A stretch of 64,000 nucleotides of DNA from an uncultured Oscillospiraceae bacterium (GTDB lineage: Bacteria; Bacillota; Clostridia; Oscillospirales; Ruminococcaceae), in the NCBI GenBank assembly GCA_949299455.1, contig CASGAN010000006.1, positions 1 to 64,000 of the forward strand, given 5' to 3'. The translations under genes were made by a program, and so were the position numbers. The notes beneath the pieces were generated by a model, which searched no databases, had not been told where the DNA came from, and saw only the letters and a list, made by a program, of their open reading frames with translations. Positions 1 through 9,270 of this stretch are shown here, piece by piece. Position 1 is the first letter of the stretch. Each line of letters starts with the position of its first letter.

Positions 1-68
1 GTCAGACCGTACCAACGTGACGTGACACGTGCCGCTAATAATATAGGGCTTTGCCCGCATATGAAATA

Positions 69-97
69 CCCCCGGCTTTGCCGGGGGATTTTTATTT
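69..97 (+). terminator. Rho-independent terminator of an upstream gene outside the window
   Basis: A seven-base-pair GC stem (CCCCCGG/CCGGGGG, loop CTTTG) is followed by a T-rich run on the plus strand. The gene it ends lies almost wholly before position 1; short open frames in the first 25 bases stop quickly, so its product cannot be named. Confidence 0.8.
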
Positions 98-120
98 TAC
101 TGCTAATTTATAATAAACCA

Positions 121-160
121 AATAAAAAAGATCCTGTCAAATGACAGGATCTTTTTTATT
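121..160 (-). terminator. Bidirectional terminator, end of the wall-anchored phosphoesterase gene
   Basis: This is a nearly perfect 40-base palindrome with core GATCCTGTCA/TGACAGGATC, flanked by A-run and T-run. It lies 20 bases past the stop of the minus-strand gene, and its symmetry lets it work in either direction. Confidence 0.88.
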
Positions 161-179
161 TGATACTCTATTTATCGGT

Positions 180-3100
180 TCATCTTGCTCTGCGACGCAG
201 CCAGTATGTGAATCCACCTGCACCGAACCCTGCAGCAGCCAGCATCAGAGTGACCAGAAGAAATGCGTTCTGATCGCCGGTATCAGGTATATTCTCGCCG
301 CCATGCGTACCGTCACCCGGTTCTTCCGGATCAACGGATGTATCTTTCACTGTATACGTCACTGCATCGGAGGAAGCAAGCACCTTACCGGCATTGTCAT
401 ATGCAACTGCATAGATGGTTGCGGTTTCACCCGGTTTGGTAGAAAGCTGAATATCTTTTCCGCTCTCACCGCCGCCGACCAGTGTATCAGACAGAATATC
501 AGCAGAAACATCGCTCACAGTCAATGTTTTTTCTGTTTCACGGTCAAAGTCAACCGAAAGCTCTGTAATATCAATGTCATATTCCACTGTACCGGAACCA
601 TACGAATCAAGTTTCTCACGATCGTAGTAGTTAAAATCATCAAGCACCGGAGAATAGGAGTTTAAGTAAATCTTATCATTCGCCAGATCAAAGTAGAGCA
701 TTTTCACATAGCCGCTTCCGCCGCCCTCTGCGCTCTGATAGTCGGTACAGATGCGGTATACCACACGATCCTCAACGCCATCGTTGTTGTCATCAAAGCC
801 CACAAAGTTTAACGAAGAACCATGGTAGTGACCATTTAATACCGCAACAACATTCTGATTTTTGCTGCACACTTCGTTCATGACACGGTCACTAAAGTAA
901 TCCGGCTCGGCATTTGCGTTAATGCCCGGGTGCATACAGATAAATGCCTTTTTGTCCGGATATTTTGCCAGAACCTCATTCATCCATGCGATCTCTGCAT
1001 CTGAAGTATCCCAGGACATGTAGATAAACAGCAGTTCCTCGCCGTCAACAGTTACAAAGTCGTAGTGGCCTTTGTTGTTGTCATATGTACCACCATACCA
1101 TGGATAGTTTTCATAGCGTGAAGCGCCGAAGTATTTGCTGTACAGATCGTACACCGCATTGCCATGCGCAACATCATGGTTGCCGCCCAGCACGCCGTAC
1201 GGAAGCGATGCGTCCTCAAATTTCTTGAACTGTTCGGATGCGTTGATAAACTGATATTCCTCATTGAATTCATCGACAATGTCGCCGGTATGAAGCACAT
1301 ACTCAATGCCGAGCGAGTCTTTATTGTTGACAATCCAATCAGTCATGATATTAAAGTTTTGCATATACTGTTCGGAATAATACTGTGTATCCGTAATCCA
1401 TGCCAGCGCAAAGTCATACTGCTCCGGAATTGCAGTGCCATCCCATTCGTAGTCGTTTTTGACGGTATCAGATGTTGCCTGCTCCTCGATATACGGCGTA
1501 TACTCTGTGCCGCGTGCCTGTGCAAGTACAGTAACTTTGCCGTTTTCAACATAATCATCCATTGCGAATACTGCGGTTGCTTTCTGGTTCTCATAAACGG
1601 TATCAAGCAGTTCCCACTCGCCCGTTTCCGTCCGTTTTGCGTAGAGGTTTACGTCTTTTTCGTCATTTGACACTGCATCCACATCCACACGGAGCGTGCC
1701 TGTTGCTGCACCGTTTGTACTGATCTCAAAAATCTGATACGGAATCTGTCCGTTCTGCGAAGAAGCGGTGCCGAAGCCCTGTGCAGCCGATGCATTTGCC
1801 GTACTGTCACCCACACCGGTGTAGACGTTCATATCATCAAGCGGCGCTGCACTGTAAAGCAGCACTTTATCGGTGTTCTCCGGTCCATTCACCTGTGCAA
1901 ATGCCGGATATTTTGATGCCGAAACGGTAAGTTCCATGTCGAGCGCCGGTTTTTCCTCCGGAACAACCTGCTTCGGTGTATTGTCTGTTGTGAAGGTTAC
2001 GCTCTGGTGAAAACCAGAAGTGCTCTCTACCGTCAGCGTATGTTCACCGTCATCGAGTGTTGTGGTATCAATTACGCCCGACACTGCATCTGCGGCGCCT
2101 GCCGGCAGTGTAAACATCATTTTGACATACAAGTGATATCCTGCACTGTCACCGACTTTGATTTCGCTCTCTTTGCTTAAATCGGCGCCGGTTTCGCTGA
2201 CAACCGAATCCGGACGAATGACTGTGCCGTCTGTCATAGAAAGCGCCATATCACTGATATAAAAATCATCGTTATTTGCAGCCGTATCCCATTCCCACGG
2301 AGAACCATAAGTACCGGTACGAAGTGTCAGTTCAATCGTTGCCGAACCATCCTCGTGATAGGTAAACAGCGATTCATCCACGAGAATCGACATCGAAGAA
2401 TCCGTCGGAACTTCGCTCGATTTTGAGAAGTGACGAATGACTGTGTCCCCTGTTGTCAATGCATTCTGAAAGTAGCTGTCCACACCGCGGTAAGAGAATG
2501 TGAAGAATGCGCCATTTTCCAATGTATTGTTTAACGAAACCGGTGTACCGTCCACCTGCGCGGTCAATCCTGCGGAATCATCAGAAAAATCTTTTGCGCT
2601 GAACGGTACGGTTCCGCTGAGTGTCTCGCTTGTATCCATATTGACACGCAAGCCCTCGACACCGTCATCCAGATGATTGACTGTCACGCGTTTGACCGGT
2701 GTCATGGTTGTACGGTAATCATTCTCGGCTTTCACATAGAAATCTACATAATCAGCATTCAGGATCGATGCTGACGGAATGTATGCATACCATTTGTTGT
2801 AGATGGAAAAGCCTGTTGTACGTTCACTGACATACGAATCCATCTCAGAGGTTTTATAAAACAGTTCGATTGCACGTACCGGCATTGTATCGCTGCCTGC
2901 ATATGAATACGGAATGCGTACAAATTCGCCCTGTTCTACAGAAGTGACCTCTTCAAGCTGCTCAAGCTTCGGCGAGGACTGATCGTCCGGTGCGTAGCGA
3001 AGCTGATCTTCGCTGACAACGCCCATATTGGTTGCAGCCTGTGCACGATATACAAGCATCTGCGGGCCTTCCGGATTGACTTTTAAATCAACGCTCTTGT

Positions 3101-4301
3101 TGTCTTTCAGGTCGGAAGAACCATCCCAGAAGTAGCTGGAAACAAGCGTCTTTTGGCCGTCTTCCTGTTTTTCGTACAGTTCAAATCCACGGAACGTGTT
3201 TCCAAGACCGTTTTGTGCAGTAAAGATGTAAACCGGCACTTCATCAGACAATCCGTATGCTTCTCTGAAATCCTCTTCCGTCGGGAAGCGTTTATAGATA
3301 TCGCCCAGCGCTTCTTTTCGATAGCACCAGATCACGGCAGTTCCATGTGCCGGAATCACACAATTCTCCGCAGAAAAATTGCAGTCCGTAAGCGGAAGCT
3401 CAACTGTGCTGTTCTCTTTTACACGATAGTAAAGTGCGTACTCTTTGTTCAAGTCAACCGCACGATCGGTGGTATTGGTAAGTTCCACGCACTCCATCAG
3501 ATCGTTTACACCGCTGCCCTCAAACTCTGCGTCACGGTTTGAGTCATTCGGACGAATTTCCGTGATGTAAACACCTTTTGCCTCTTCTGTCGGTGCAGTG
3601 AACGCTTTTTGGCCGTTGAGCTGACGGAACGATACAACGCCGGCAGTTGTCGGTTTTTTCGCCTGATATACAAGCATTTCACTGCCAAAATCCGGCACCG
3701 AAAGCTGCACAGACAATCCGTCTGCTGTTACCTCGTCGGTTGCGTTTTGATTGTAACGATAGTGCGAAACGACCTCGCCGGATGCTGTTTTGATGGCAAA
3801 GCCGCGATCGTTTTCAGAAAATCCATTCTGACCGCTTACTGTAAACACGCGCACATCTTCGGGAACACGCATTGCTTCGCGGAATTCTTCTTCTGTTGGA
3901 TAGTGGTCGGTGTCCTTGCGCTGGCTCCACAAGACAGCAGTTTCACCTGCCGGAATAACGACTTCGTCACCGCCACCAACCGTCTGTACTGTAAGCTGCT
4001 TCATTGTGTAATCGCTGCCCGATTTGTATTCATACCACAAACCGAATTCCTGATTAAATGAAATGTCCCGATCTGTTGTGTTTGTGACTTCCACAAACTC
4101 CATTTGATCGCTGCCATTTCCGTATACGCTTTCACGTTTGACGTCATTTTGATAGATTTCTGTGATCCACAAATTCTCTGTATTCGGCTGATCGCTTTGC
4201 ACGCTTGTCTGCGCCAAAACCGATTCTGCCGGCAGTACGAGCGACGATGCAGTAATTGCCGCTGCCATACATACAGAAAGGATTCTCTTTTTTGGATTCA
4301 T
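180..4301 (-). CDS. Sortase-anchored lamin-tail / metallophosphoesterase surface protein
   Basis: A 1373-residue secreted protein, probably fixed to the cell wall. A signal peptide (about 1-31, KKR then a hydrophobic stretch ending VLAQ) is followed by two lamin-tail-like repeats (about 35-130 and 240-350, both starting with ITEI). A long beta-rich region comes next, then a calcineurin-like phosphoesterase domain (about 960-1240) with TDTQ, HTGDIVD, GGNHD, MHPG and NGHYH, so all expected metal-binding motifs are present. The C-terminus has IPDTGD, a hydrophobic helix and RRRAR, a sortase signal with Ile in place of Leu. The start chosen is the third in-frame ATG, because GGAGG lies seven bases upstream; 4337 is an alternative. 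A nucleotidase, phosphodiesterase or phosphatase role is likely, but the substrate is unknown. It stands alone behind the rsgI terminator. Confidence 0.85.
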   Translation of the reverse strand: MNPKKRILSVCMAAAITASSLVLPAESVLAQTSVQSDQPNTENLWITEIYQNDVKRESVYGNGSDQMEFVEVTNTTDRDISFNQEFGLWYEYKSGSDYTMKQLTVQTVGGGDEVVIPAGETAVLWSQRKDTDHYPTEEEFREAMRVPEDVRVFTVSGQNGFSENDRGFAIKTASGEVVSHYRYNQNATDEVTADGLSVQLSVPDFGSEMLVYQAKKPTTAGVVSFRQLNGQKAFTAPTEEAKGVYITEIRPNDSNRDAEFEGSGVNDLMECVELTNTTDRAVDLNKEYALYYRVKENSTVELPLTDCNFSAENCVIPAHGTAVIWCYRKEALGDIYKRFPTEEDFREAYGLSDEVPVYIFTAQNGLGNTFRGFELYEKQEDGQKTLVSSYFWDGSSDLKDNKSVDLKVNPEGPQMLVYRAQAATNMGVVSEDQLRYAPDDQSSPKLEQLEEVTSVEQGEFVRIPYSYAGSDTMPVRAIELFYKTSEMDSYVSERTTGFSIYNKWYAYIPSASILNADYVDFYVKAENDYRTTMTPVKRVTVNHLDDGVEGLRVNMDTSETLSGTVPFSAKDFSDDSAGLTAQVDGTPVSLNNTLENGAFFTFSYRGVDSYFQNALTTGDTVIRHFSKSSEVPTDSSMSILVDESLFTYHEDGSATIELTLRTGTYGSPWEWDTAANNDDFYISDMALSMTDGTVIRPDSVVSETGADLSKESEIKVGDSAGYHLYVKMMFTLPAGAADAVSGVIDTTTLDDGEHTLTVESTSGFHQSVTFTTDNTPKQVVPEEKPALDMELTVSASKYPAFAQVNGPENTDKVLLYSAAPLDDMNVYTGVGDSTANASAAQGFGTASSQNGQIPYQIFEISTNGAATGTLRVDVDAVSNDEKDVNLYAKRTETGEWELLDTVYENQKATAVFAMDDYVENGKVTVLAQARGTEYTPYIEEQATSDTVKNDYEWDGTAIPEQYDFALAWITDTQYYSEQYMQNFNIMTDWIVNNKDSLGIEYVLHTGDIVDEFNEEYQFINASEQFKKFEDASLPYGVLGGNHDVAHGNAVYDLYSKYFGASRYENYPWYGGTYDNNKGHYDFVTVDGEELLFIYMSWDTSDAEIAWMNEVLAKYPDKKAFICMHPGINANAEPDYFSDRVMNEVCSKNQNVVAVLNGHYHGSSLNFVGFDDNNDGVEDRVVYRICTDYQSAEGGGSGYVKMLYFDLANDKIYLNSYSPVLDDFNYYDREKLDSYGSGTVEYDIDITELSVDFDRETEKTLTVSDVSADILSDTLVGGGESGKDIQLSTKPGETATIYAVAYDNAGKVLASSDAVTYTVKDTSVDPEEPGDGTHGGENIPDTGDQNAFLLVTLMLAAAGFGAGGFTYWLRRRAR

Positions 4302-4435
4302 ATCCATTCCTCCGTTTTTTACTTCATTTCCTTTCACCTTTGAACAGCTTTATTGTAACAAAACTGTTTTAACACTACATGCGGATTTCTGTAAAATGAA
4401 CATCAAACGTATGTTAACCGTCAAGGAGCAAATAT

Positions 4436-4467
4436 AAAAAAGCATCAGCCGCAGCTGATGCTTTTTT
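4436..4467 (-). terminator. Terminator of the MATE-sigI-rsgI unit
   Basis: Stem GCATCAGC/GCTGATGC with loop CGCA, preceded by an A-run and followed by a T-run. It sits 12 bases past the rsgI stop and separates that unit from the surface-protein gene. Confidence 0.88.
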
Positions 4468-4479
4468 CATTTTTATTTT

Positions 4480-5283
4480 TCAGTGTGTTTCATCGTCATC
4501 ATCATCGTCTTTGTCGTCATTCTCATCATCATCGTTATCGTTGTCATCATCGTTATCGTCGTCATCATCGTTATCGTCGTCATCATCGTTATCGTCGTCA
4601 TCAGAATGAGAGGATTCCGCCAAAGAGGATTCTTCCATCTTAGAAGACTCCTCGATTTTAGATGATTCTTCCGGACTGGATGTTTCCGGCTTCTCTTCAT
4701 TTTCAAATGACCAGACTTTATTTCCGCCAACAAAGAAGATAAGATCGGACGCATCCTCGATGTCAAACTGCACTGCATGCGTCAAAATCGCTTTGGTATC
4801 ATCGGAAAATGATTGATCGGATGAATCGACATCAAACCGCACTTCCCCGCCGGATGAAAGCATCTGAAGCGAGATTGCACGTTCAATGAGCTCTTTTACA
4901 ATCTGTGTCTTATCCTTTCCTTTGTATTCATATCCTTCTAACAGCGTCTTGCCATCCTCGTTGACGCCCTCAACACGAAGCACATCACCATATCGATTGA
5001 GCTCCATCTGTACTTCCGGATTGATTTTCATATAAATAGATCCATACGGCATCCACCAATTCCACCACGATACCCCAATGACCAACAGCAGACATGCTGC
5101 AACTGTCACAGCAATCCGCGCTGCACGAATATAGACGGTTGGCTGTGTGCGTTCCCGAACCGGTATGATATCATATACCGTCTGTCCTACTTCATAATGG
5201 CGATTGACCACTTTCAAAAAGCGTCCGTATTCATCCAATACAACCGCATACCCCATATGGCATTCCATCACAAGATAGCTCAT
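4480..5283 (-). CDS. rsgI: RsgI-type anti-sigma factor with Asp-rich tail
   Basis: A 267-residue membrane-bound anti-sigma factor, predicted to hold SigI until an envelope signal arrives. The RsgI N-terminal beta domain (about 2-50) binds sigma. A single transmembrane helix (about 56-77) and an outer domain starting near residue 85 follow. The outer domain contains the Asn-Pro pair (N88-P89, context KINPEV) at which RsgI proteins are reported to self-cleave. The tail has Glu/Ser repeats and then about 45 residues that are almost only Asp and Asn, coded by an 18-base tandem repeat. Many clostridial RsgI proteins carry carbohydrate-binding or enzyme domains there instead; this one ends in a polyanion. 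It overlaps sigI by four bases (ATGA), so the two are translationally coupled. Confidence 0.88.
   Translation of the reverse strand: MSYLVMECHMGYAVVLDEYGRFLKVVNRHYEVGQTVYDIIPVRERTQPTVYIRAARIAVTVAACLLLVIGVSWWNWWMPYGSIYMKINPEVQMELNRYGDVLRVEGVNEDGKTLLEGYEYKGKDKTQIVKELIERAISLQMLSSGGEVRFDVDSSDQSFSDDTKAILTHAVQFDIEDASDLIFFVGGNKVWSFENEEKPETSSPEESSKIEESSKMEESSLAESSHSDDDDNDDDDDNDDDDDNDDDNDNDDDENDDKDDDDDDETH
4522..4601. repeat. 18-bp tandem repeat encoding the RsgI acidic tail
   Basis: The unit GTCATCATCGTTATCGTC occurs three times exactly (4543-4560, 4561-4578, 4579-4596) with degenerate copies on either side. On the coding strand it gives repeated Asp-rich hexapeptides. As an in-frame tandem array it can change length by slippage without breaking the gene. 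Confidence 0.85.
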
Positions 5284-6011
5284 TTTGACGCCTCCTTTTT
5301 TCTGTGGACTTGGGAAAGATGTCCGCGGATGATTTCATATCCATTTGTAAACGCAACCATCAATGCCACCAGATATTTCCGATGCCGCTCAAGCGTTTTC
5401 CGTTCCACACCTGTTCCCGCACAGAGCGCCGTAATCGGAAGCCGCTTCGTTTGAAGCAATTCCTCAAGCAAAGATGGATTCTCTTTCGCATACATGAGCA
5501 CGCGCGAACAGCTTTCAAGTGTCCGTGCCTGCTTCGGACAGTTTTCCGAGATATCCGAAAACGAAATACCAAAATCCGAAAGCTGAGCAGAAAGTTCTGT
5601 GATCTCCTGACGGGTTGCTGTCACCAGCTCATAACGCTCTGTCTGCTGGTTCGGATCTGCAAGCGTGTCCCCGATCGTACCTGCTGATTCATCGTTTGTC
5701 GGCTGATCGATGGATAGTTTATTCTGATAACGCTGTTCTTTACGCGCATAGTCAATCAGACGGCGTTTGATCACAAGGGAAGCGTATTTAAAAAATGCCC
5801 CTCTGAACTTTTCATAGTGCACAATCGCTTCATAAAACGCCGTCATGGCAACACTGAGTTCGTCATCTTCATCTGTCACCCGCTTTCCTTTTAAAAAACG
5901 GGATGTTTCCGAACGAATAAACGGCAGGTAGGATCGAATCAAACGATCTGCTGCCTGTGTACTTTTCTGCGCACACAGTACCTGCGTGACAACATCTGGT
6001 TCGTCATGCAT
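5280..6011 (-). CDS. sigI: RNA polymerase sigma-I factor
   Basis: A 243-residue alternative sigma factor of the SigI family, usually tied to heat, envelope or polysaccharide signals. The region-2-like segment is clear (DDELSVAMTAFYEAIVHYEK followed by KYASLVIKRRLIDYARKE), and a C-terminal DNA-binding part ends near the stop. The start at 6011 is preferred because GGAGG lies eight bases upstream; the longer frame to 6104 would run into the MATE gene and has no ribosome site. It shares four bases with rsgI. Upstream bases contain ACCCCG and CGAA, a possible self-recognised promoter discussed in the findings. Confidence 0.9.
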   Translation of the reverse strand: MHDEPDVVTQVLCAQKSTQAADRLIRSYLPFIRSETSRFLKGKRVTDEDDELSVAMTAFYEAIVHYEKFRGAFFKYASLVIKRRLIDYARKEQRYQNKLSIDQPTNDESAGTIGDTLADPNQQTERYELVTATRQEITELSAQLSDFGISFSDISENCPKQARTLESCSRVLMYAKENPSLLEELLQTKRLPITALCAGTGVERKTLERHRKYLVALMVAFTNGYEIIRGHLSQVHRKKEASK

Positions 6012-6063
6012 ATAAGATCCCTCCACAATGGTAGTATTCGGACGCTCTGGCGCAAAACCGGGG

Positions 6064-7443
6064 TCACGCGTTCTCTTTTTGCGCAGGTAACGGCCGACAT
6101 GCACGCATCAGCTTTTTCATGGAAAATGAATAGACAAGAATGGTCATCGCCGGTCCCAAAATATCGGAGATGGTTTCCGCAAAAAAGACATAGCGCACTT
6201 CGAAAAACATCGGAATCAAAAATACCGCTAAAAAATAGACAAGCTTGCGCCAAAACGAAAGCGGCAGCGAAAACTGCACTTTTCCGATCGCAGTAAATCC
6301 GTCCACCAGCTCATACTGCACACCAAGCGGAACAATGGCAAGCGTACACACACGAATTGCCCAAGCTGTCTGGTCGATGAGTGCCGCATCCTGTGTAAAC
6401 AAGCGAATAAACAGCGGACTTATCGTCCAGGCAATCACAAACATAATCGCTGTAAACACCACACACAGCAGCACAATATATTTCTGTGCGCCCATTACAC
6501 GGTCAGGCCTGCGCGCGCCGTAGTTATAGCCAAGAATTGTCTGCGTGCCGCCGGTAATACCGCTCAACGGCATCGTGATCACCAGCATAAAGCTCTGTAC
6601 AATTGTCGCACATGTAATGAGCGTATCGCCCTGTGCCGCGCCGCCGTAATGCTGCAAGACTGCATTCATGGCAATAATCATGACATTATCAATCGCGATA
6701 ATCAAAAACGGCGTAAATCCAAGCAGCAGCACTCTGCCAATCACACGCAGGTCGTATCCTCCAAACGTAATCCGCACCGGGACATATTTGCCGAATAAGA
6801 AACGCAGGACAAACACACAGCTTGCAAGCTGTGACAAAACGGTTGCAAGCGCTGCGCCGGCCACGCCCATATGAAACACAAAAATAAACAGCGGATCAAG
6901 CAGAATATTTAAAACAGCGCCGATCACGACCGATTTCATACCGGTATTTGCATAGCCCTGCGCAATGATAAACTGATTGAGTCCCGTTGCCATCAATGCA
7001 AACACGGTGCCGCACATATAGACAAGAAAATAGGTTTTCGCATACGGAAGTGTGGCTTCGGAGGCACCGAACAGCTGAAGCATCGATGTTGTGAGCGGCA
7101 TGATAATTGCCATCATCAATCCGGAAAACACCAAAAGCATCAAAAAGCAGTTTGCCAATATTTTTCGTGCGGCTTCGATGTTTTTTTCGCCCATCCGAAT
7201 GCTCATCAGCGGCGAGCCGCCGATTCCGATCCAAAACGCCACCGAACCGACCATCGTCACGATTGGGCCGCATACGCCAACGCCTGCAAGTGCAAGATCG
7301 CCTATCTGCGGAATGTTTCCGATATAAATACGGTCGACAATACTGTAGAGCACACTGACAAACTGTGCAAGCATACTCGGAATCGCAATACGCCACACAA
7401 GCTGTTTTATGCTGTCATTCTCAAGATCATTTTCCCGTTTCAC
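6064..7443 (-). CDS. MATE family multidrug exporter
   Basis: A 459-residue polytopic membrane protein with about twelve hydrophobic helices. It opens with the MATE-type pattern IKQLVWRIAIPSMLAQF, then VDRIYIGN and LALAGVGV. Family members expel drugs or metabolites by Na+ or H+ antiport. The likely start is GTG at 7443, eight bases after GGAGG; the TTG one codon earlier is possible. Its stop lies 52 bases before the sigI start on the same strand, so read-through into sigI-rsgI is plausible. The substrate cannot be inferred. Confidence 0.9.
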   Translation of the reverse strand: MKRENDLENDSIKQLVWRIAIPSMLAQFVSVLYSIVDRIYIGNIPQIGDLALAGVGVCGPIVTMVGSVAFWIGIGGSPLMSIRMGEKNIEAARKILANCFLMLLVFSGLMMAIIMPLTTSMLQLFGASEATLPYAKTYFLVYMCGTVFALMATGLNQFIIAQGYANTGMKSVVIGAVLNILLDPLFIFVFHMGVAGAALATVLSQLASCVFVLRFLFGKYVPVRITFGGYDLRVIGRVLLLGFTPFLIIAIDNVMIIAMNAVLQHYGGAAQGDTLITCATIVQSFMLVITMPLSGITGGTQTILGYNYGARRPDRVMGAQKYIVLLCVVFTAIMFVIAWTISPLFIRLFTQDAALIDQTAWAIRVCTLAIVPLGVQYELVDGFTAIGKVQFSLPLSFWRKLVYFLAVFLIPMFFEVRYVFFAETISDILGPAMTILVYSFSMKKLMRACRPLPAQKENA

Positions 7444-7526
7444 CAATATGTCCTCCTTCTTTTCTGTTGCCGTCTTTAATCCTACTCGTTTTTCGCAAGA
7501 TTGTCAATTCTCCAAAAAGAATCGTA

Positions 7527-7836
7527 TTATGCATCATTCTCCGTGAATGAATCTACAAACGCCTTCAGAGTCATTTGATCTTTCTCAAGCTGGTTTTTGA
7601 TCATTCCTATATTGACTTTTTGTTGTGTTCCACTATGCCCACGCAGTAGTTCCTCGCTCCAATTCAGCAGCATGTAAGGGTGATCTCGGAAGACTTTTGC
7701 GCCTATGTTTTCTCCTCTCTTTTATTCGCACAACCTGCTCTATCTCTTGTCTAAGTTTTCCGTATGCTCTTTTTTTCGGTATTTCGATGCAAATGCAGTA
7801 TTTTATTTTAAATTCGTGACATTCTTTTCTTTCATA
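7527..7836 (-). pseudogene. tnpA: Degraded IS200/IS605 family transposase TnpA
   Basis: Conceptual translation in two frames recovers the two ends of an IS200-type Y1 transposase. The first part (7836 to about 7726) reads KYCICIEIPKKRAYGKLRQ, matching the family start (KYH-IVF-PKYRRK-FYGKLRQEI). The second part (about 7715 to 7527) is in another frame and ends IKNQLEKDQMTLKAFVDSF, matching the family C-terminus (YI-NQLEEDQM-LKEF-DPF). Roughly 70-90 residues, including the HUH metal motif, are missing, and the position of the catalytic Tyr appears to read Met. The element is dead. The family call rests on remembered family sequence, not a search. Confidence 0.7.
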
Positions 7837-7963
7837 TCAAATGACGTTCTGGTTTTCTATTGCCGCATTTGAGCGGTCACAACCTCATTCTCCCAGAAAT
7901 TTTTCACGATCTCATTTTTGTCCTCTCCAACATCAGAAGCTTTCGACTAAAACACTTAAAAAA

Positions 7964-8000
7964 ACAACAGGCAGAGCCATTGAATGGCTCTGCCTGTTTG
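7964..8000 (-). terminator. Terminator of the hrcA-grpE-dnaK-dnaJ operon
   Basis: Perfect 15-base stem (AACAGGCAGAGCCAT with its complement, loop TGA) followed on the minus strand by a T-run, immediately after the dnaJ stop. Confidence 0.92.
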
Positions 8001-8001
8001 T

Positions 8002-9162
8002 TTATTCAAACATTTCTTTTACTTTGTCAAAGAACCCTTTGCGCTTCGTGTACTGCTTTTCGTCTGTCAGCAGCTTATCGAAGTTTTTGAGCGCTTCTTT
8101 CTGCGCCTTCGAAAGACCTTTCGGTACTTCCACCGTGACCTCCACATACTGGTCGCCGCGACCGCGTCCGTTTAAGTTCTGCACACCCTTGCCGCGCAGA
8201 CGGAACACGGTTCCCGGCTGAGTGCCTTCGGGGATCGTGTATTTCACTTTGCCGTCGATCGTCGGCACAGTCAGCTCATCGCCGAGCGCTGCCTGCATAT
8301 AGGTCAGCGGAATCTCACACCAGATATCATAACCATCGCGTTTAAACAGCGTATCCGGACGCACCGTCACAGTGACATGCAGATCGCCTGCCGGTCCGCC
8401 GTTTATGCCGCTGTCGCCCTGACCGCGGACTGCCAGTGTCTGACCATCGTCAACACCGGCAGGAATCGAAACCTCGATTTTTTTCGTAACACGGATTCTG
8501 CCGTTGCCGTTACATTTTTTGCACGGGTTTGTGATAATTTTACCCTTGCCGCCGCAGCGCGAACACGGACGGCTTGATGTCATAGAACCAAGCGGTGTCC
8601 GCTGGGTCACACGCACCTGACCGGTGCCGTGACAATCCGGACAAGTCTGTGCATCATGTCCCGGTTCACTGCCGCTGCCATAACAATCCGGGCAGCTTTC
8701 CATCCGCTGAATGCTGATCTCACGTTTGACGCCTTTGCACGCCTCAAAGAAGCTGATTGTGCAGCTCGTCTGCAAATCGCCGCCGCGGCGCGGTGCGTTC
8801 GGATTGGCACGTCTGGACGAACCGAATCCGCCGCCGAAAAATCCTTCAAAAATATCGCCGAGATCGCCCATATCAAAGCCGCCGAATCCACCAAATCCGC
8901 CGGCACCCGGACCACCTGCGCCGTAGCTCGGATCGACACCCGCATGACCGAACTGGTCATAACGTGCACGCTTTGTGGAGTCCGAAAGCACCTCATATGC
9001 CTCATTGGCCTCTTTGAATTTCTTTTCAGCTTCTTTGTCCCCTGGATTTAAGTCGGGATGATATTGTTTTGCGAGTTTGCGATACGCTTTTTTCAGCTCA
9101 TCGTCCGTTGCTGTTTTCGAAACACCGAGCACCTCGTAATAATCGCGTTTTTCCTCAGCCAA
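8002..9162 (-). CDS. dnaJ: Chaperone DnaJ (Hsp40)
   Basis: A 386-residue type I J-protein, co-chaperone that stimulates DnaK ATPase and delivers unfolded clients. It has a J domain (about 5-70, HPD at 35-37), a Gly/Phe-rich linker (about 75-115), four zinc-binding repeats ([32 protein letters not shown]) and a C-terminal client-binding domain. Length and order match the family. It is the last gene of the heat-shock operon, 108 bases after dnaK with a hairpin between them, and is followed by a strong terminator. Confidence 0.98.
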   Translation of the reverse strand: MAEEKRDYYEVLGVSKTATDDELKKAYRKLAKQYHPDLNPGDKEAEKKFKEANEAYEVLSDSTKRARYDQFGHAGVDPSYGAGGPGAGGFGGFGGFDMGDLGDIFEGFFGGGFGSSRRANPNAPRRGGDLQTSCTISFFEACKGVKREISIQRMESCPDCYGSGSEPGHDAQTCPDCHGTGQVRVTQRTPLGSMTSSRPCSRCGGKGKIITNPCKKCNGNGRIRVTKKIEVSIPAGVDDGQTLAVRGQGDSGINGGPAGDLHVTVTVRPDTLFKRDGYDIWCEIPLTYMQAALGDELTVPTIDGKVKYTIPEGTQPGTVFRLRGKGVQNLNGRGRGDQYVEVTVEVPKGLSKAQKEALKNFDKLLTDEKQYTKRKGFFDKVKEMFE

Positions 9163-9209
9163 ATCCGTTCGTCCTCCTCTGTCTTGTCATTATGAGCACA
9201 CACCCGAAA

Positions 9210-9235
9210 CGGGACGAAACCAACGCTTCGTCCCG
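9210..9235 (-). other. Hairpin in the dnaK-dnaJ intergenic mRNA
   Basis: Perfect nine-base stem CGGGACGAA/TTCGTCCCG with an eight-base loop and no following T-run. It could stabilise the dnaK 3' end or mark a processing site that sets the DnaK:DnaJ ratio; this role is inferred from position only. Confidence 0.5.
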
Positions 9236-9270
9236 AATCCGGATTTGATGTTCTCAAAAAACTGTGTCAA

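Larger units (their letters stand above)
7444..8001. other. 558-base gap holding a transposase relic and the dnaJ terminator
   Basis: No intact gene is visible. The part from 7527 to 7836 is a broken IS200/IS605 transposase (listed separately), and 7964-8000 is the dnaJ terminator. Between them the minus strand has a short open stretch (about 7856-7930, ending TAQMRQ) that I could not assign. The plus-strand open frames here lack ribosome sites and look accidental. Confidence 0.6.

Noticed and set aside
4522-4601. Short regular repeats that might suggest CRISPR
   Set aside because: The 18-base units are contiguous with no spacers, lie in frame within rsgI and code for Asp-rich peptide.
4458-4665. 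Plus-strand open frames rich in His/Arg or Ile/Val opposite the rsgI tail
   Set aside because: They are the antisense of the Asp-coding repeat; composition follows from the repeat and there is no ribosome site.
7841-8221. A 126-residue plus-strand frame over the dnaJ end
   Set aside because: It crosses the dnaJ terminator and 3' coding end and has no ribosome site; it is a chance frame.
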